Source of the DNA: a virus
Strand: one strand, 5' to 3'
IMG/VR virus record: IMGVR_UViG_3300025674_000051
Location: 1-55,456 of that record
Length of the DNA stretch: 55,456 nt
Part shown: piece by piece, positions 23,801 through 33,300 of the stretch
Layout: the number at the start of each line of letters is the position of its first letter
Position numbering within the stretch: the first letter of the stretch is position 1
Notes under the pieces: model-generated
What the model was told of the DNA's origin: nothing
Databases searched by the model: none
Seen by the model: only the letters and a program-made list of their open reading frames with translations
Made by a program: the position numbers and the translations under genes

Positions 23801-26800
23801 GTAAAATAGATATTAAAATCAAAGTTACTTGTGTCAATATTTTTACTTGTCATCCAAAACATTTCTGTTTCGCATGTATCCATTGCAAACTTGTAATCTT
23901 GCCAGCTATCAACTGTGTAAACTTCGTATTTTTTAGGTCCACTTGCAACAATATCCCATTCTTTTCGATTTACTAAAAACCTGTGTTCTACTTCTTTTTT
24001 ACTAATAGGACAATGTCTACTGATTAAAAATAAACCGTTATAATATTCTTTACCATCAACTACATGTTTAAATGCATGATTTATTTTTCTGTCATACTGA
24101 TTGTCATGACTAAAATAAACACTTGAAAAATCAAAATCACTAGTATCAATATTAGCACTACTCATCCAAAACATTTCTGGACCGTTATTATAAAATGCCA
24201 TTTCGTAATCTTCAAAACTATCCACAATATACAAAGGATATGTGATAGGCTTACTTGCTATTGTTAGCCATTCTTTAACATCGATGATGTGTCTATACTC
24301 TAACTCTTTGGGTGTAATAGGCGAATGCTTACTTAATAAGAATAATCCGTTGTAGAGAATATTACCATCTACGCCATGAGCAAATGCATGGTTGTGTGTT
24401 CTGTCATATGTATTATCATGAGTAAAATAGATACTAGAAAAATCAAAACTACTTGTGTCTATATTTTCACTATCTGCCCAAAATAACTCTGTTGTGCTTT
24501 TTTCAAGTGCAATTTTATAATCTTCATATGTTTCGATTATAAACTTGTCATATTGTTTTGCACCACTTGCAACAATATCCCAATGCTTTACATTTATTAA
24601 ATGTCTGTACTCAATTTCTTTTTCAGTAACTATACAGTTCTTTGAAAATAAAAATATACCATTGTAAAAATCTTCATTGTCTACTCTGTGAATAAATGCA
24701 TGATTAATATTTCTATCATATGTATTGTCATGAGAAAAGTATAAATCTTTTACCATGCCACTGTAAAAATCGACATTATTACTAGTTCCCCAAAACATTT
24801 CAGTTTTAGATTTTTTTAATGCATTAATATAATCATCATATGTTTCTATTACAAACTCGTCATAGATTACAGATCTACTTGCAACAACATTCCATTCTTT
24901 TTTCTGTATTAAATGTCTGTGTTCTATTTCTTTTTGAGATATAACTGAATGCTTACTTAATAACCATAATCCGTTGTATAACTCTTTATCGTCTACTTTA
25001 TGAATAAATGCGTGATTTGTTTTTCTATCATAAACATTACTGTGTTCAAAATAATGATTAAAATCAAAGTCTATTGAAATATTAGGTGTAGTTGCATAAA
25101 ACATTTCAGTTTTAGAGTTTTCTAATGCAGTAAGATAATCGTCATAGGTTTGGATAGTAAATACATCGTAAGGAACACTACCGCTTAAAACAATATCCCA
25201 TTCTTTACGTTTAGCAACAAACCTATGTTCAACTTCTTTTTTTGTAAGTTTTTTATTTTTATTAATCAAATATATACCAGTTCTAAACATTTCTCCATTT
25301 ACAGCATGTAAAAAACTGTGGTGTTGATTTCTATCTATAACACTATGATAGCTGATATAAAAGTCTTCAATAACATCATAATCTAGGATATTGAGATTTG
25401 CACTGCTCATCCAAAACAAATCTGTTGTTGTATTTTCTATTGCATCTAAGTAATCTTGGTAGTTGTCTATTTCAAAAATATCATAAGATTTTGGAAAACT
25501 TGCAACAACATTGTGCTCTTTCTTTTTTACAAAAAATCTATTGTTTATTTCTTTCTCAGTCAATGATACATTTTTACTAAGCAAAGAAATACCGTCATAC
25601 ATATCATTGTTCAAAAATACATGCGTGATGTTTCGATCGTACTGATTATGATGATCAAAGTATAGATTAAATTCAAAATCCGATTTAACAACAACATCAT
25701 CTGGCACTGCCCAAAACATCTCTGTTGAACTACGCTCTAATGCTAGTTTGTAATCATCGTAGTTATTGACTACAAACTGATCAAACTTTTTTGGGCGGCT
25801 TGCTACCACCTCGTGTTGTTTTTTGTTTGTATAAAATCTATGATTAAACTCTTTTTCAGTAACTTTTGCATTTTTTGAAAACAGAACTATACCATCATAC
25901 TCTTTATCATTTAAGAATACATGATTTATATTGCGATCGTATTGTATGTGATGATCAAAATACAAACTAAAATCAAAATCATCGTTAACATCTACATCGT
26001 CTGGAACATACCAAAACATTTCGGTTTTAGAGTTTTCTAATGCACTTAGATAATCTTCATAATTTTTAATACTGAACTTATCGTACTGTATAGGATTACT
26101 TGCTAATATTTTTACTTCTTTTTTGTTTACATAAAATCTGTGTTTAACTTCTTTTTCAGTAAGTTCATAGTATTTTGGTAATAGTAAAATACCATCTTGA
26201 CTGTCACCATTTCTAAACATGTGTGCATATTTGTGGCTCCAATCGTCGGGTTGATATGAAAACTTAAAAATAGGTGTAACGTCAACATCGTCAGGAACTA
26301 TCCAAAGCATATCAGTATCGCTTAGAGCTTGGGCAGTTTCTATTTCATCTACACACTGAGCATGAGGAAATCTTTCTAAAAGTTTTTTATACTGAATAGA
26401 ATCTTCTTGACCAATAAAAAACAAGTCAAACTTGTCTTTTCCTTGATAAACATCATACACTCCAGCAATGTGTTCTTGTTTCTCTTTTAACTCTGTAGTA
26501 AATCTAGTTGGACATAGTTTACACCATTCGTATGATTTTATTCTATGACTAGATTTATAAACATAAGGAAAAACTTGTACTTTTCCTTTTAATATAGGTT
26601 GAAAATATAATGGAAACGAATCTAGTATGTCTAAATCTTCATGAACAATCCATACCCAGTCTGCTTGGTCTTTGTATTGCAGTGCTTGTGTTTCGTCCTC
26701 TGGATTTGATGTTCTATGTATAGGCCATGTTTTTAAAAAATGATTTTTTAAAACATCTTGTGAATTATAAACTTTTTTTCCAAACTTTTCAAACTTATCA

Positions 26801-26814
26801 AATGCTGTGCTCAT
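20797..26814 (-). CDS. Giant 2005 aa glycosyltransferase-like protein with 15 tandem repeats
   Basis: Residues 1-243 hold two divergent units (WIVHEDLDI; then FPHAQCV and WIVPDDVDV). Residues 244-1775 are 15 tandem units of 99-105 residues, each with Y-D-x-F, DYxxALexs-TEMFW, YFsHdNxYDRxxNHxFxH, YNGlFLlSK, KEIEHRH and W-(D/N)-I-VAS. Residues 1776-2005 form a different terminal domain (RFPRAKRIHGVEGIHAAHIE, WIVDADAEIVDNF, then WRSAFRECVKLS) that looks like a GT-A-type glycosyltransferase with a DxD-like DAD. The repeats look like copies of the first half of that domain. The DxD-type acids are kept mainly in the first units (PDDVDV) and mostly replaced later (SSANID, TTPNIS). The start overlaps the upstream glycosyltransferase stop (ATGA). 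Confidence 0.85.
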   Translation of the reverse strand: MSTAFDKFEKFGKKVYNSQDVLKNHFLKTWPIHRTSNPEDETQALQYKDQADWVWIVHEDLDILDSFPLYFQPILKGKVQVFPYVYKSSHRIKSYEWCKLCPTRFTTELKEKQEHIAGVYDVYQGKDKFDLFFIGQEDSIQYKKLLERFPHAQCVDEIETAQALSDTDMLWIVPDDVDVTPIFKFSYQPDDWSHKYAHMFRNGDSQDGILLLPKYYELTEKEVKHRFYVNKKEVKILASNPIQYDKFSIKNYEDYLSALENSKTEMFWYVPDDVDVNDDFDFSLYFDHHIQYDRNINHVFLNDKEYDGIVLFSKNAKVTEKEFNHRFYTNKKQHEVVASRPKKFDQFVVNNYDDYKLALERSSTEMFWAVPDDVVVKSDFEFNLYFDHHNQYDRNITHVFLNNDMYDGISLLSKNVSLTEKEINNRFFVKKKEHNVVASFPKSYDIFEIDNYQDYLDAIENTTTDLFWMSSANLNILDYDVIEDFYISYHSVIDRNQHHSFLHAVNGEMFRTGIYLINKNKKLTKKEVEHRFVAKRKEWDIVLSGSVPYDVFTIQTYDDYLTALENSKTEMFYATTPNISIDFDFNHYFEHSNVYDRKTNHAFIHKVDDKELYNGLWLLSKHSVISQKEIEHRHLIQKKEWNVVASRSVIYDEFVIETYDDYINALKKSKTEMFWGTSNNVDFYSGMVKDLYFSHDNTYDRNINHAFIHRVDNEDFYNGIFLFSKNCIVTEKEIEYRHLINVKHWDIVASGAKQYDKFIIETYEDYKIALEKSTTELFWADSENIDTSSFDFSSIYFTHDNTYDRTHNHAFAHGVDGNILYNGLFLLSKHSPITPKELEYRHIIDVKEWLTIASKPITYPLYIVDSFEDYEMAFYNNGPEMFWMSSANIDTSDFDFSSVYFSHDNQYDRKINHAFKHVVDGKEYYNGLFLISRHCPISKKEVEHRFLVNRKEWDIVASGPKKYEVYTVDSWQDYKFAMDTCETEMFWMTSKNIDTSNFDFNIYFTHDNEYDRNTNHAFIHEVKEKKLYNGLFLMSINKPVTEKEIQYRHIAECKYWDIVGSKPKTYDKFIVESYDDYLEALDNSTTEMFWATSRNVDDSNFDYSLYFSHDNVFDRNMNHAFLHCDDKYNGIFLLSINKPITSKEIEYRHIIDVKQWKSPCTKAKQYDSFIIDTYDDYVEAFSKSQTEMFWGLSSYTKLLAPLDIYFTHDNEYDRNTNHQFLHKGNQTSYNGVILYSKRSPVTEKEVEHKHIVKRKEWDIILSESKQYDIFNIDTYEDYLDALDNAKTELFWANTHNISTDNFNFDIVFDWNNEYDRKTNHAFIHNVDGKKMYNGLFLLSKHTPVTEKEILYRHIVNAKEWDIEASTKVVYDKFNIETYMDYVNALESSNTEMFWGCSNNIDTSDFDFNIYFSHDYDYDRKQNHSFIHKVGDKKLRNGLFLFSKHRPLTQREVEHRHLLAGKEWNTVASKPIMYNKFTIDNYNDYLTALDTSKTEMFWGVPSDIDILDFKFDTYFSHDNKYDRETNHVFLNGEHYDGIVLFSKNNPVTRKEVENRFYANSKKWETVASKPKQYDIFNIETYDDYLEAIEDSSTEMFWATTPNIKINNDFDLSMYFSHHNSYDRNINHTFIHRVNNEDFHNGLFLLTKRSPLTQKEIEHRLVAKRKEWNIVASGPVKYDKFVINTYSDYERAIKESSTEMFWMVPPEVVVSKDFNFETYFTHNQWFERETNHVFKNGNAWDGISLVSKKVPITEREINMRFLTHKKQYEIVASKPKSYDIVFISKDEEQADNNYASLLERFPRAKRIHGVEGIHAAHIEAAKQCTTDMIWIVDADAEIVDNFNFDYYVPAYDPDSRKTVHVWKSQNPINGLIYGYGAVKLLPRDLTLNMDTSKPDMTTSISPLFKTVNRVSNITKFNTDEFSTWRSAFRECVKLSARAIDGQLDEETEFRLNAWCTRGKDKPFGKICVAGAKAGKEYGEANRGNLEELRKINDFNWLRQQFDNFKNS
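21490..26085 (-). repeat. Fifteen in-frame tandem repeats of about 300 bp
   Basis: Units encode residues 244-343, 344-443, 444-548, 549-650, 651-754, 755-858, 859-962, 963-1065, 1066-1165, 1166-1266, 1267-1369, 1370-1472, 1473-1571, 1572-1675 and 1676-1775. The copies have diverged in both DNA and protein, so the array is not a recent slippage product. Motif positions and unit borders (Y-D at the start, VAS near the end) are kept throughout. Confidence 0.95.
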
Positions 26815-27413
26815 TTTATATCTTTTAACCTAAATGATTTTGTGCCGTAATGTGCTATTTCTTGACTTAAACTAGCATCAACATATATTTCAAAACCAGC
26901 GTCATTTGCATTTTTACAGAAAAAAATGTCTTCACCGCTTAAATCTTTTGTATCTTCATTATACAAGTATTGATGCCATGGTTTAGAAATATATTTATAT
27001 ACGTGTGTTTTCACAAGCATACAACCCATTCCTACACCAAATACTTTATGTATTCCATTTTGTGCATCTAATCTAGAATCCAAGTTGTTTGCATCTGTAA
27101 ATGCAGTGCTTTTATAAGGAGGCACTCTAGTGCTATATGCTGCTGCAACAATGTCTTTGTCGTGTTCTAAGAGTTTATTCACTGTTGCAGTTGGAATGTG
27201 CATATCACTGTCTAACCACATAATATGAGTAGCATTATATTCTAATGCCTGATCTACTAATGTATTCCTTTGTTGCGGTATGACAGAACCTAAATTGATA
27301 TAAACTTTAAAATCTATATTATTTTTTGTTAACAAAGAAGAAATATTAGATAAGCTAAGTGCAAACCCTGCATGAACATTGTCTCGTGCAGGAATACATA
27401 ATGCTACTTTCAT
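26811..27413 (-). CDS. Glycosyltransferase, GT-A/family 2-like
   Basis: A 200-residue protein. VALCIPARDNVHAGFALSL is the opening nucleotide-binding strand, IPQQRNTLVDQALEYNATHI leads into MWLDSDMHIP with DSD at residues 68-70 (metal and nucleotide-sugar binding). FGVGMGCMLVKTHVY and GEDIFFCKNANDAGFEIYVD give the acceptor-side Glu-Asp motif. These are the standard features of small phage GT-A enzymes that transfer a sugar from an NDP donor. It overlaps its neighbours by one base (TAATG) and four bases (ATGA), so it is translationally coupled with both. Unlike the giant downstream protein, it looks catalytically complete. The acceptor (DNA, lipopolysaccharide or virion glycan) is unknown. Confidence 0.88.
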   Translation of the reverse strand: MKVALCIPARDNVHAGFALSLSNISSLLTKNNIDFKVYINLGSVIPQQRNTLVDQALEYNATHIMWLDSDMHIPTATVNKLLEHDKDIVAAAYSTRVPPYKSTAFTDANNLDSRLDAQNGIHKVFGVGMGCMLVKTHVYKYISKPWHQYLYNEDTKDLSGEDIFFCKNANDAGFEIYVDASLSQEIAHYGTKSFRLKDIK

Positions 27414-27820
27414 TAAACGATTTCTTCAGAAATAGTATCCAAGTTAAGTTGTTTTTCAGCACCAATGGTACTTTCGTTAAGATCTCTTGCTTTTGCCACT
27501 GCAATTTTTACTGCTTCTTTAAAATCACTAGCAGGAAGAGAACTCATTACGACCATGTTTTCTGGTTGTACTTTTCCTATTGTTAACAGATCTGCTGCTG
27601 CTTTATGTGCAATAACATTAATCCAGTGAATTCTGTCATCTTGTTCTAAACGCTCGGGATGACAAACTTCTGCTTCAGACTCGCCAGCAAGAATAAGTTC
27701 TACAATATTGTTATAAAGATCTTCATCTTCAATTTTTAGTGTATCTAGTTTTGCAAGTTTTCTAGATTTTGTGTACTCAGTGGCAAGTTCGACATTGAGT
27801 ATTTGATATTTTGAATACAT
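27413..27820 (-). CDS. Hypothetical protein heading the glycosyltransferase operon
   Basis: A 135-residue, acidic, mostly helical protein (YQILNVELATEYTKSRKLAK, NNIVELILAGESEAEVC, WINVIAHKAAADLLTIG, DFKEAVKIAVAKARDLN). I do not recognise a family; no catalytic motif, membrane span or signal is seen. It is the first gene after a strong sigma-70-type promoter, with a GGAG Shine-Dalgarno close to ATG 27820, and it is coupled to the glycosyltransferase gene by a TAATG overlap. A partner or regulator of the glycosyltransferases is a guess from position. Confidence 0.65.
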   Translation of the reverse strand: MYSKYQILNVELATEYTKSRKLAKLDTLKIEDEDLYNNIVELILAGESEAEVCHPERLEQDDRIHWINVIAHKAAADLLTIGKVQPENMVVMSSLPASDFKEAVKIAVAKARDLNESTIGAEKQLNLDTISEEIV

Positions 27821-27843
27821 ATATACATCTCCATTATTTTTAT

Positions 27844-27872
27844 ATAGTATATAACTTAGTTTGTTTTGTCAA
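27844..27872 (-). promoter_or_regulatory. Early sigma-70-type promoter of the glycosyltransferase operon
   Basis: TTGACA (27872-27867), 17-base spacer, TACTAT (27849-27844). A leader of about 18 bases containing GGAG precedes ATG 27820. Confidence 0.82.
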
Positions 27873-27879
27873 GTAAAAA

Positions 27880-29904
27880 TTATGGTATCTCATAACTATG
27901 TAGATAACCGAGGTTGTCTCTTAAAATAAGTGCTGTACCATTACCGTTGACATCCATTCCTGTTACACCTTGAATATACCAAGGTAGCGTAAAAGTAGCA
28001 GTTATACTAGCACTATTAAAACTCCAAGCAGTTGGTACTGTTATTTGATAAATTTGACATCTATAGAGTTGTCTAGTTTGATAATATTCTGGATTATAAG
28101 TCACCCAAAATGTTAATCCATCATCTGACATAGCAAAACATCTTGCAAAACGACCAAGATTTGCGCTTATACCTGTAATATTAACTAAGTTGAGCGAGCT
28201 CCAAAAACTTGCTGCACTTGGACTGCTCATAACACTGCTTGTACCTCTATAAATTGTTAGAGTTTGTGCGGAAGAAGAGCCCTGTATGTATGCATAATGA
28301 ATGTAAGGATAAGAGGTTAAGTATGTTGGACTGTATGAAACAAATCTTTGAACTTTAAAATCAGTTACAGGTAAAGTAGACCCTATTGTTCTAGTGCTAT
28401 AACTACCACTTATACCATTTTGTATAGTTCCCGCACTATTTGTGCGTCTATACATCAAGTAGTAAACGCCATTATAGTTATATGCTTGTGCTATCCCTAT
28501 GCCACTTATTGGATGCATCTGCATACTTAATACATTTTGGGCTGTTGTAGAACTAAATATAGTTGGCATTGTTGCGGTATAAGTCCACGCTCCCATAGCT
28601 TGTCCAGCACTAATAGTTGAAAAATCATAAGCAGTAGCCATGTCTTGTTCAACATATTTTCTATTAATGATCGATATAAATGCTGTACCATCTCCATTCC
28701 AGCATACACCGCCTTCAGTATAAGGCAAACTGGTTGGATTTAAACCAGTGTAATGACTAGCACTACCGGCGTCATCATAATGGTACATGCTTAAATGTGC
28801 CCCACTATGTCTAGCAGGTTTGTTAGTTTTATTATTAAAAGTACTAACGTCCCATGCTGTACCTAAAGTGTATTGTGAAACGTAGGCACCATAAAACCCA
28901 GGTGCGCCAGAGATAGCCTTTGTGCCAGTAGGATCCATTGTAAATGGTAATATTCTTCCATAGCTTCCTAAATCAGGTCCTCCATTTTGGCTAGTAGTAG
29001 TACTATTTTGCCAGTCAAACCATGCCTGTCCACCATGTGTTTTCATATCTACAGTTTTACCACTGATTCCACTACCCCAAAAATGTATACCATCGTCAGC
29101 AAAACCTCCAAAGGTATATGATGTAGAGGTATTGTCAACTATTCCAACTAGATTTGGAAACCCTCCATTGTCTAATCCAGAAATCGTATAAGGCGATTGA
29201 CCTGGCATTGTTCTATAAATTTCCCAAGAGCATTCTTTTGTAGATTTTTCACCCATGTAACAGAACATATAACCCGAATCTCTCCATGCTAGGCCATTTC
29301 TTTGATAGCCTGAACTGCGTTGCATATCGGTAAACGTTTCATCAGGCGTTGTACTAGCAGTTGAAGGATCAAAAGCTGTTGTAAGGTTTCTAACTATAGC
29401 ACCTTGTATATTAAAGCCTAGAGTGGATGAATGCTGAGTAAGCATTTTTGTACCAGTGTCGTTGAAATCTATTGCATGAGCACCTTTGTTTGTAGGTTCA
29501 GCAATATAAATGTCCGGTACACCGTCACCAACTAAACTTGTAAGATCATAGGGATTAGGAATATTCCAGATGAGAGTCTCTTCGCTACCTGAACTGCCTT
29601 GCCAAGATACAGCTAACTTTTGCCCTCCGTCTACCCAAGCACAATTGTAAACACCTGTATGACCTAAATAAAGATAAGGCACCGGCTTGTTTACTACACC
29701 ACCGCCGGGTACCAACGAAGCTACTTGCCAGTTATTTCCACTGTTTGTCAAACCTCCAAATGCAGCACTCATAGCAATAGTATTTCCAACAGCAATCCCA
29801 ATGTAAGAACCCAGTACACTCATAACAATAGGAGTTCCGCTTGCACTAAAATAGTTGCGTATTTCTGTCATTGTAATTTGAGATCCGGTGGGAGGTAATG
29901 CCAT
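27880..29904 (-). CDS. Virion-type adhesin with propeller-like repeats
   Basis: A 674-residue protein. The N-terminus ALPPTGSQITMTEIRNYFSA is the attachment-type start seen on many phage tail-associated proteins. The rest contains about seven spaced D/N-G-T motifs that mark blades of a beta-propeller: FNDTGTKMLTQHSS, WRDSGYMFCYMG, FADDGIHFWGSG, MDPTGTKAISGAP, WNGDGTAFISIIN, MSDDGLTFWVTYN and NGNGTALILRDN. The intervening text (WDVSTFNN, AYDFSTISAG) is typical of such blades. A receptor-binding or glycan-binding role is plausible. It follows the giant fibre gene and a hairpin. It is preceded by a perfect sigma-70 consensus and has an AGGAA Shine-Dalgarno. Confidence 0.7.
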   Translation of the reverse strand: MALPPTGSQITMTEIRNYFSASGTPIVMSVLGSYIGIAVGNTIAMSAAFGGLTNSGNNWQVASLVPGGGVVNKPVPYLYLGHTGVYNCAWVDGGQKLAVSWQGSSGSEETLIWNIPNPYDLTSLVGDGVPDIYIAEPTNKGAHAIDFNDTGTKMLTQHSSTLGFNIQGAIVRNLTTAFDPSTASTTPDETFTDMQRSSGYQRNGLAWRDSGYMFCYMGEKSTKECSWEIYRTMPGQSPYTISGLDNGGFPNLVGIVDNTSTSYTFGGFADDGIHFWGSGISGKTVDMKTHGGQAWFDWQNSTTTSQNGGPDLGSYGRILPFTMDPTGTKAISGAPGFYGAYVSQYTLGTAWDVSTFNNKTNKPARHSGAHLSMYHYDDAGSASHYTGLNPTSLPYTEGGVCWNGDGTAFISIINRKYVEQDMATAYDFSTISAGQAMGAWTYTATMPTIFSSTTAQNVLSMQMHPISGIGIAQAYNYNGVYYLMYRRTNSAGTIQNGISGSYSTRTIGSTLPVTDFKVQRFVSYSPTYLTSYPYIHYAYIQGSSSAQTLTIYRGTSSVMSSPSAASFWSSLNLVNITGISANLGRFARCFAMSDDGLTFWVTYNPEYYQTRQLYRCQIYQITVPTAWSFNSASITATFTLPWYIQGVTGMDVNGNGTALILRDNLGYLHSYEIP

Positions 29905-29924
29905 TATTTTTTCCTATTTTATCT

Positions 29925-29953
29925 ATTATAACAAATATTTTTACATGTGTCAA
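29925..29953 (-). promoter_or_regulatory. Perfect sigma-70 consensus promoter
   Basis: TTGACA (29953-29948), exactly 17 bases, TATAAT (29930-29925). The leader to ATG 29904 is about 14-15 bases with AGGAA. This is the best promoter match in the window. Confidence 0.88.
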
Positions 29954-29954
29954 T

Positions 29955-29976
29955 AGTAAGGACTTGCGTCCTTACT
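29955..29976 (-). terminator. Hairpin after the 3926 aa fibre gene
   Basis: A 9-bp stem AGTAAGGAC/GTCCTTACT with a GCAA tetraloop lies directly after the stop codon. No U run follows, and the early promoter starts two bases further on. It probably stabilises the 3' end or gives weak termination. Confidence 0.55.
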
Positions 29977-30351
29977 TTATTTATTTAACAAGTCTTTCAC
30001 CATTTGTTTAAGTTGATCTATTTCTTCCTGTTGTTCTTTGATAGCTTCGATTAAAAGAGGAACCATTTTTTCATACTTGACTGTTAAGTAATCTTCTCCT
30101 GACTTACTTCCAATGTCATCTCCTGACTGTTCATCGTATTTTCTATCAAACGGTGCATAAGTAACAGCTTGTGGTAATACTTTTTGAACTTGTTGTGCTA
30201 GTACACCCGCATCGTTAACTTTTATACTTGGATTAAATCCTAGTTCTTCTACTTCGTCAATCCAATCATAATGCACACCTTGTAGTTGTTTGACTTTATC
30301 AAGAGCATTTTCAATAGGACGAATATTTGTTTTCAATCTTTCATCCGATGA
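29977..30351 (-). other. Peptidase S74 (endosialidase-type) chaperone domain
   Basis: Residues 3803-3926 of the giant fibre. The signature is SSDERLKTNI, then LDKVKQLQGVHYDWID, GVLAQQVQKVLPQAV, YLTVKYEKMVPLLIEAIKEQ and the terminal coiled coil. In studied fibres this domain trimerises the stalk and then cuts itself off before the Ser. Confidence 0.88.
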
Positions 30352-33300
30352 ATAAGCTGTGACTTCGCCTGTTGCTGTAAACGATGCTGCAACATCAACA
30401 GTGGTGTTGTTACAAGTTAGTCGAGTACTACCATTGTAATATAATCTAAAGTAACTGTTTCTTACAGTCAAGAAATGTGCTTCGTTGTCAACATCGTTAT
30501 ATAGATATGTATTTGAACCACCATCGTGCATTAATACTATGCGTCCGTCAATGCTGTAACCTTCATAGCCGTTTATGCCGGAACCACTTGTTTGTATAGT
30601 ACCGTAGTCACCTGTAACATTGGTAATACCTCTAGTAGCATCAACATATGTTACTCCATCTACACGTAAGTTACCAGGTGTATAAACACCGTTTGTAAAT
30701 TCACTAGCATTGTTCAAGCGCAAATAACCGTCATTATAATCTGCACTTAAAGCAGTTCTATTATTAAATGCAATACCTCTGTTGTCGCTAGTAGAATTAC
30801 CAGTAAAATCGATAATATCGTCACTAGTGCTTGTGTAATCATAAGTTGCGCTTGCTGTATCATCTGCATCACTGCGTATAAATGATCCACTATCAATGCC
30901 ATCGATGGTGTCAGCATCAAGTCCCGATCCGGACCCTGTATTACCGCTATGCCATACAGTCCATGTAGTACCGTCGGTGTACGTCAAACCGTTTGTACCA
31001 TTTCCTATATCCACTCTACTACCGTGTTGATCACTTGCAAGTCTTAGTGTACCACCGTTAACAAACTGCATGTATGCACGGCGTGTTGCACCTTGATACC
31101 ATCCAATATACGGTGAGTTAGTTGTTGTAGGAGCAACAATTTTAAACACTTCGCCATCTTTTTGGAAAGTGATTTGACCTGTGGCAGTATCATCAGCATC
31201 ACTGCGTAAGAAACTAAGACTGTCTATTCCGTCAAGTGTATCAGCACTAACATTAGTCAATCCAGAACCGTTACCAGTAAATGTGCTTGTACCAATATTA
31301 ATATCACCAAAGTTGCTAGTAATACTACCTGCGTCTAATGCACCAGTTCCTGTTAAGTTACTGTATGTTCCATCAATACGTGCGTTTGCTACTGTACCAC
31401 TTGCAAGATTAGTTGCATTTAGATTTGTAACACTAGCACCATCACCTGTGATAGTACCTGTTACACTTAGATTGTTTTGAACAGTTGTGGTAGTGTTGTT
31501 AACTTCAAGTCTTTCGCCTCCTCCGGTTACAACACGCCATTGATCTGCTGCATGGAATTGCAAATATGTATCTACATCGTCTTTTGAAATAATTTGATCA
31601 TCTAATGTTAAGTCTGTAACACCTGTGATATTATTATTATTAAAACTGGTTGCACCTAGACTTACTGTACCAGTTGCAGTCAAGTTTGAAGAACCAATAT
31701 CAATATTACCAAAACCACTTGTGATGCTACCGCTGTTGAGTGCACCTGTACCAGTAATACTACCCTGGTGTTGTGTTACACTACTTGCAGCAATTCTACC
31801 ATCCGGTACTGTACCGCTGCTCAAGTTACTTGCATTTAGTGCTGTTAGGTTTGTACCTACACCACTATATCCAGTTGTACCTGTAAAGTTGAAAGTAGTT
31901 GTGCTCACTGTCAAGTTTACACCAGGTATTTTCAAACTGTTGTTGCTGCTGTTACCGATAACCATTTGGTTACTTGTTGTGTTTGCATCAGTTTCAACAT
32001 TATAACCAATCAATATGTTGTTTGAACCAGTTGTCAGTGTATCACCTGAGAACGCACCAATAACAGTATTGTTATCTCCTGTTACCAGTTCTAGTGCTTC
32101 AATACCGACACTGGTGTTGTAGTTACCAGCTGTACTGTTTGACTGCGAACTTTTACCAACTGCTGTGTTACCTTCACCTGCATTGGTTCTTTGCTCCATT
32201 GTATTTGCACCAACTGCTGTGTTGTTGCTCACAGTTGTTACAGCGTTTAATGCATTGTAGCCTAGTGCAGTATTTCTGTCACCTGTTAGTCCTCCTGCAA
32301 ATGTAGCATCACCAATGCCTGTGTTAAACTGTGCACCCGAACCAATGCTGCCGCCTTCACCAAATACTAGGTTAGTTGCTTCACCTTGATTACCTCTACC
32401 AATTCTATGACCGTTTACAGTAATATCACTGGTAAATGTTTTACCAGCCTGGCTAGTTGGTAATCTACCGTCCGGAACAGTACCACTTGTAAGTTGTGTA
32501 GCATTTAGTGCTGTAATGTTTGCACCATTACCATAGAAGCCGTCTCCTGTGTAAATCTTTTTAGTAACACCTAAACCGCCGCCAACACGCACAGCACCAC
32601 TAGTACTATTGCTTGCATCACTAGTATCACTAAATGTTTTTACGCCTGCCATTGTTTGGTTACCGCCTAGACGTGCACCTTGTACAGTTCCTGTTGTAAG
32701 CTGACTTGCATTTAAATCTGTAAGTCCACTACCGTTACCAGTAAATGTACTTGTGCCAATATTAATATTACCAAAACCACTTGTAATGCTACCTGCATTC
32801 AGTGCGCCTGTGCCTGTTATACTTAATTGATGCTGAGTAACATTGCTTACAGCAATACGAGCATCATCTAGTGTACCACTATCAATGTTACTTGCTGCAA
32901 TACTACCATTAAAGTTATCAGCATAAACTGCACCACCAACACCTAGTCCGCCTGTAATAACTACCGCACCTGTGCCTGTACTTGTAGCACTTGTAGTATT
33001 GGTTACTGTTGTCAGACCGCTTGCTGTAAGTGTTGTAAATGCACCTGTTGACGGTGTTGTTCCGCCAATTGGAACTCCATCAATAGCAGGAATAGTAAGA
33101 GTCCCGTCAATTGTAACATTTCCTGTGACATCAATATCATCTGCAAAGTTAACACTGCTTGTAGCTGCACCAATGTTTATAGCTGACGCACCCCCACCGA
33201 AATTAATCGTTGTAGCATTTGCATTCATAATGTTGCTAGTTGCTGTGTTTGTAGTAATGTCGCCACCGTCGACATTTAAATCACCATCAACATCTAAATC

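Noticed and set aside
21490-26085. CRISPR or DNA-level satellite array in the 300-bp periodic region
   Set aside because: The periodicity is at protein level, units are diverged, the frame is kept through 2005 codons, and there are no spacers.
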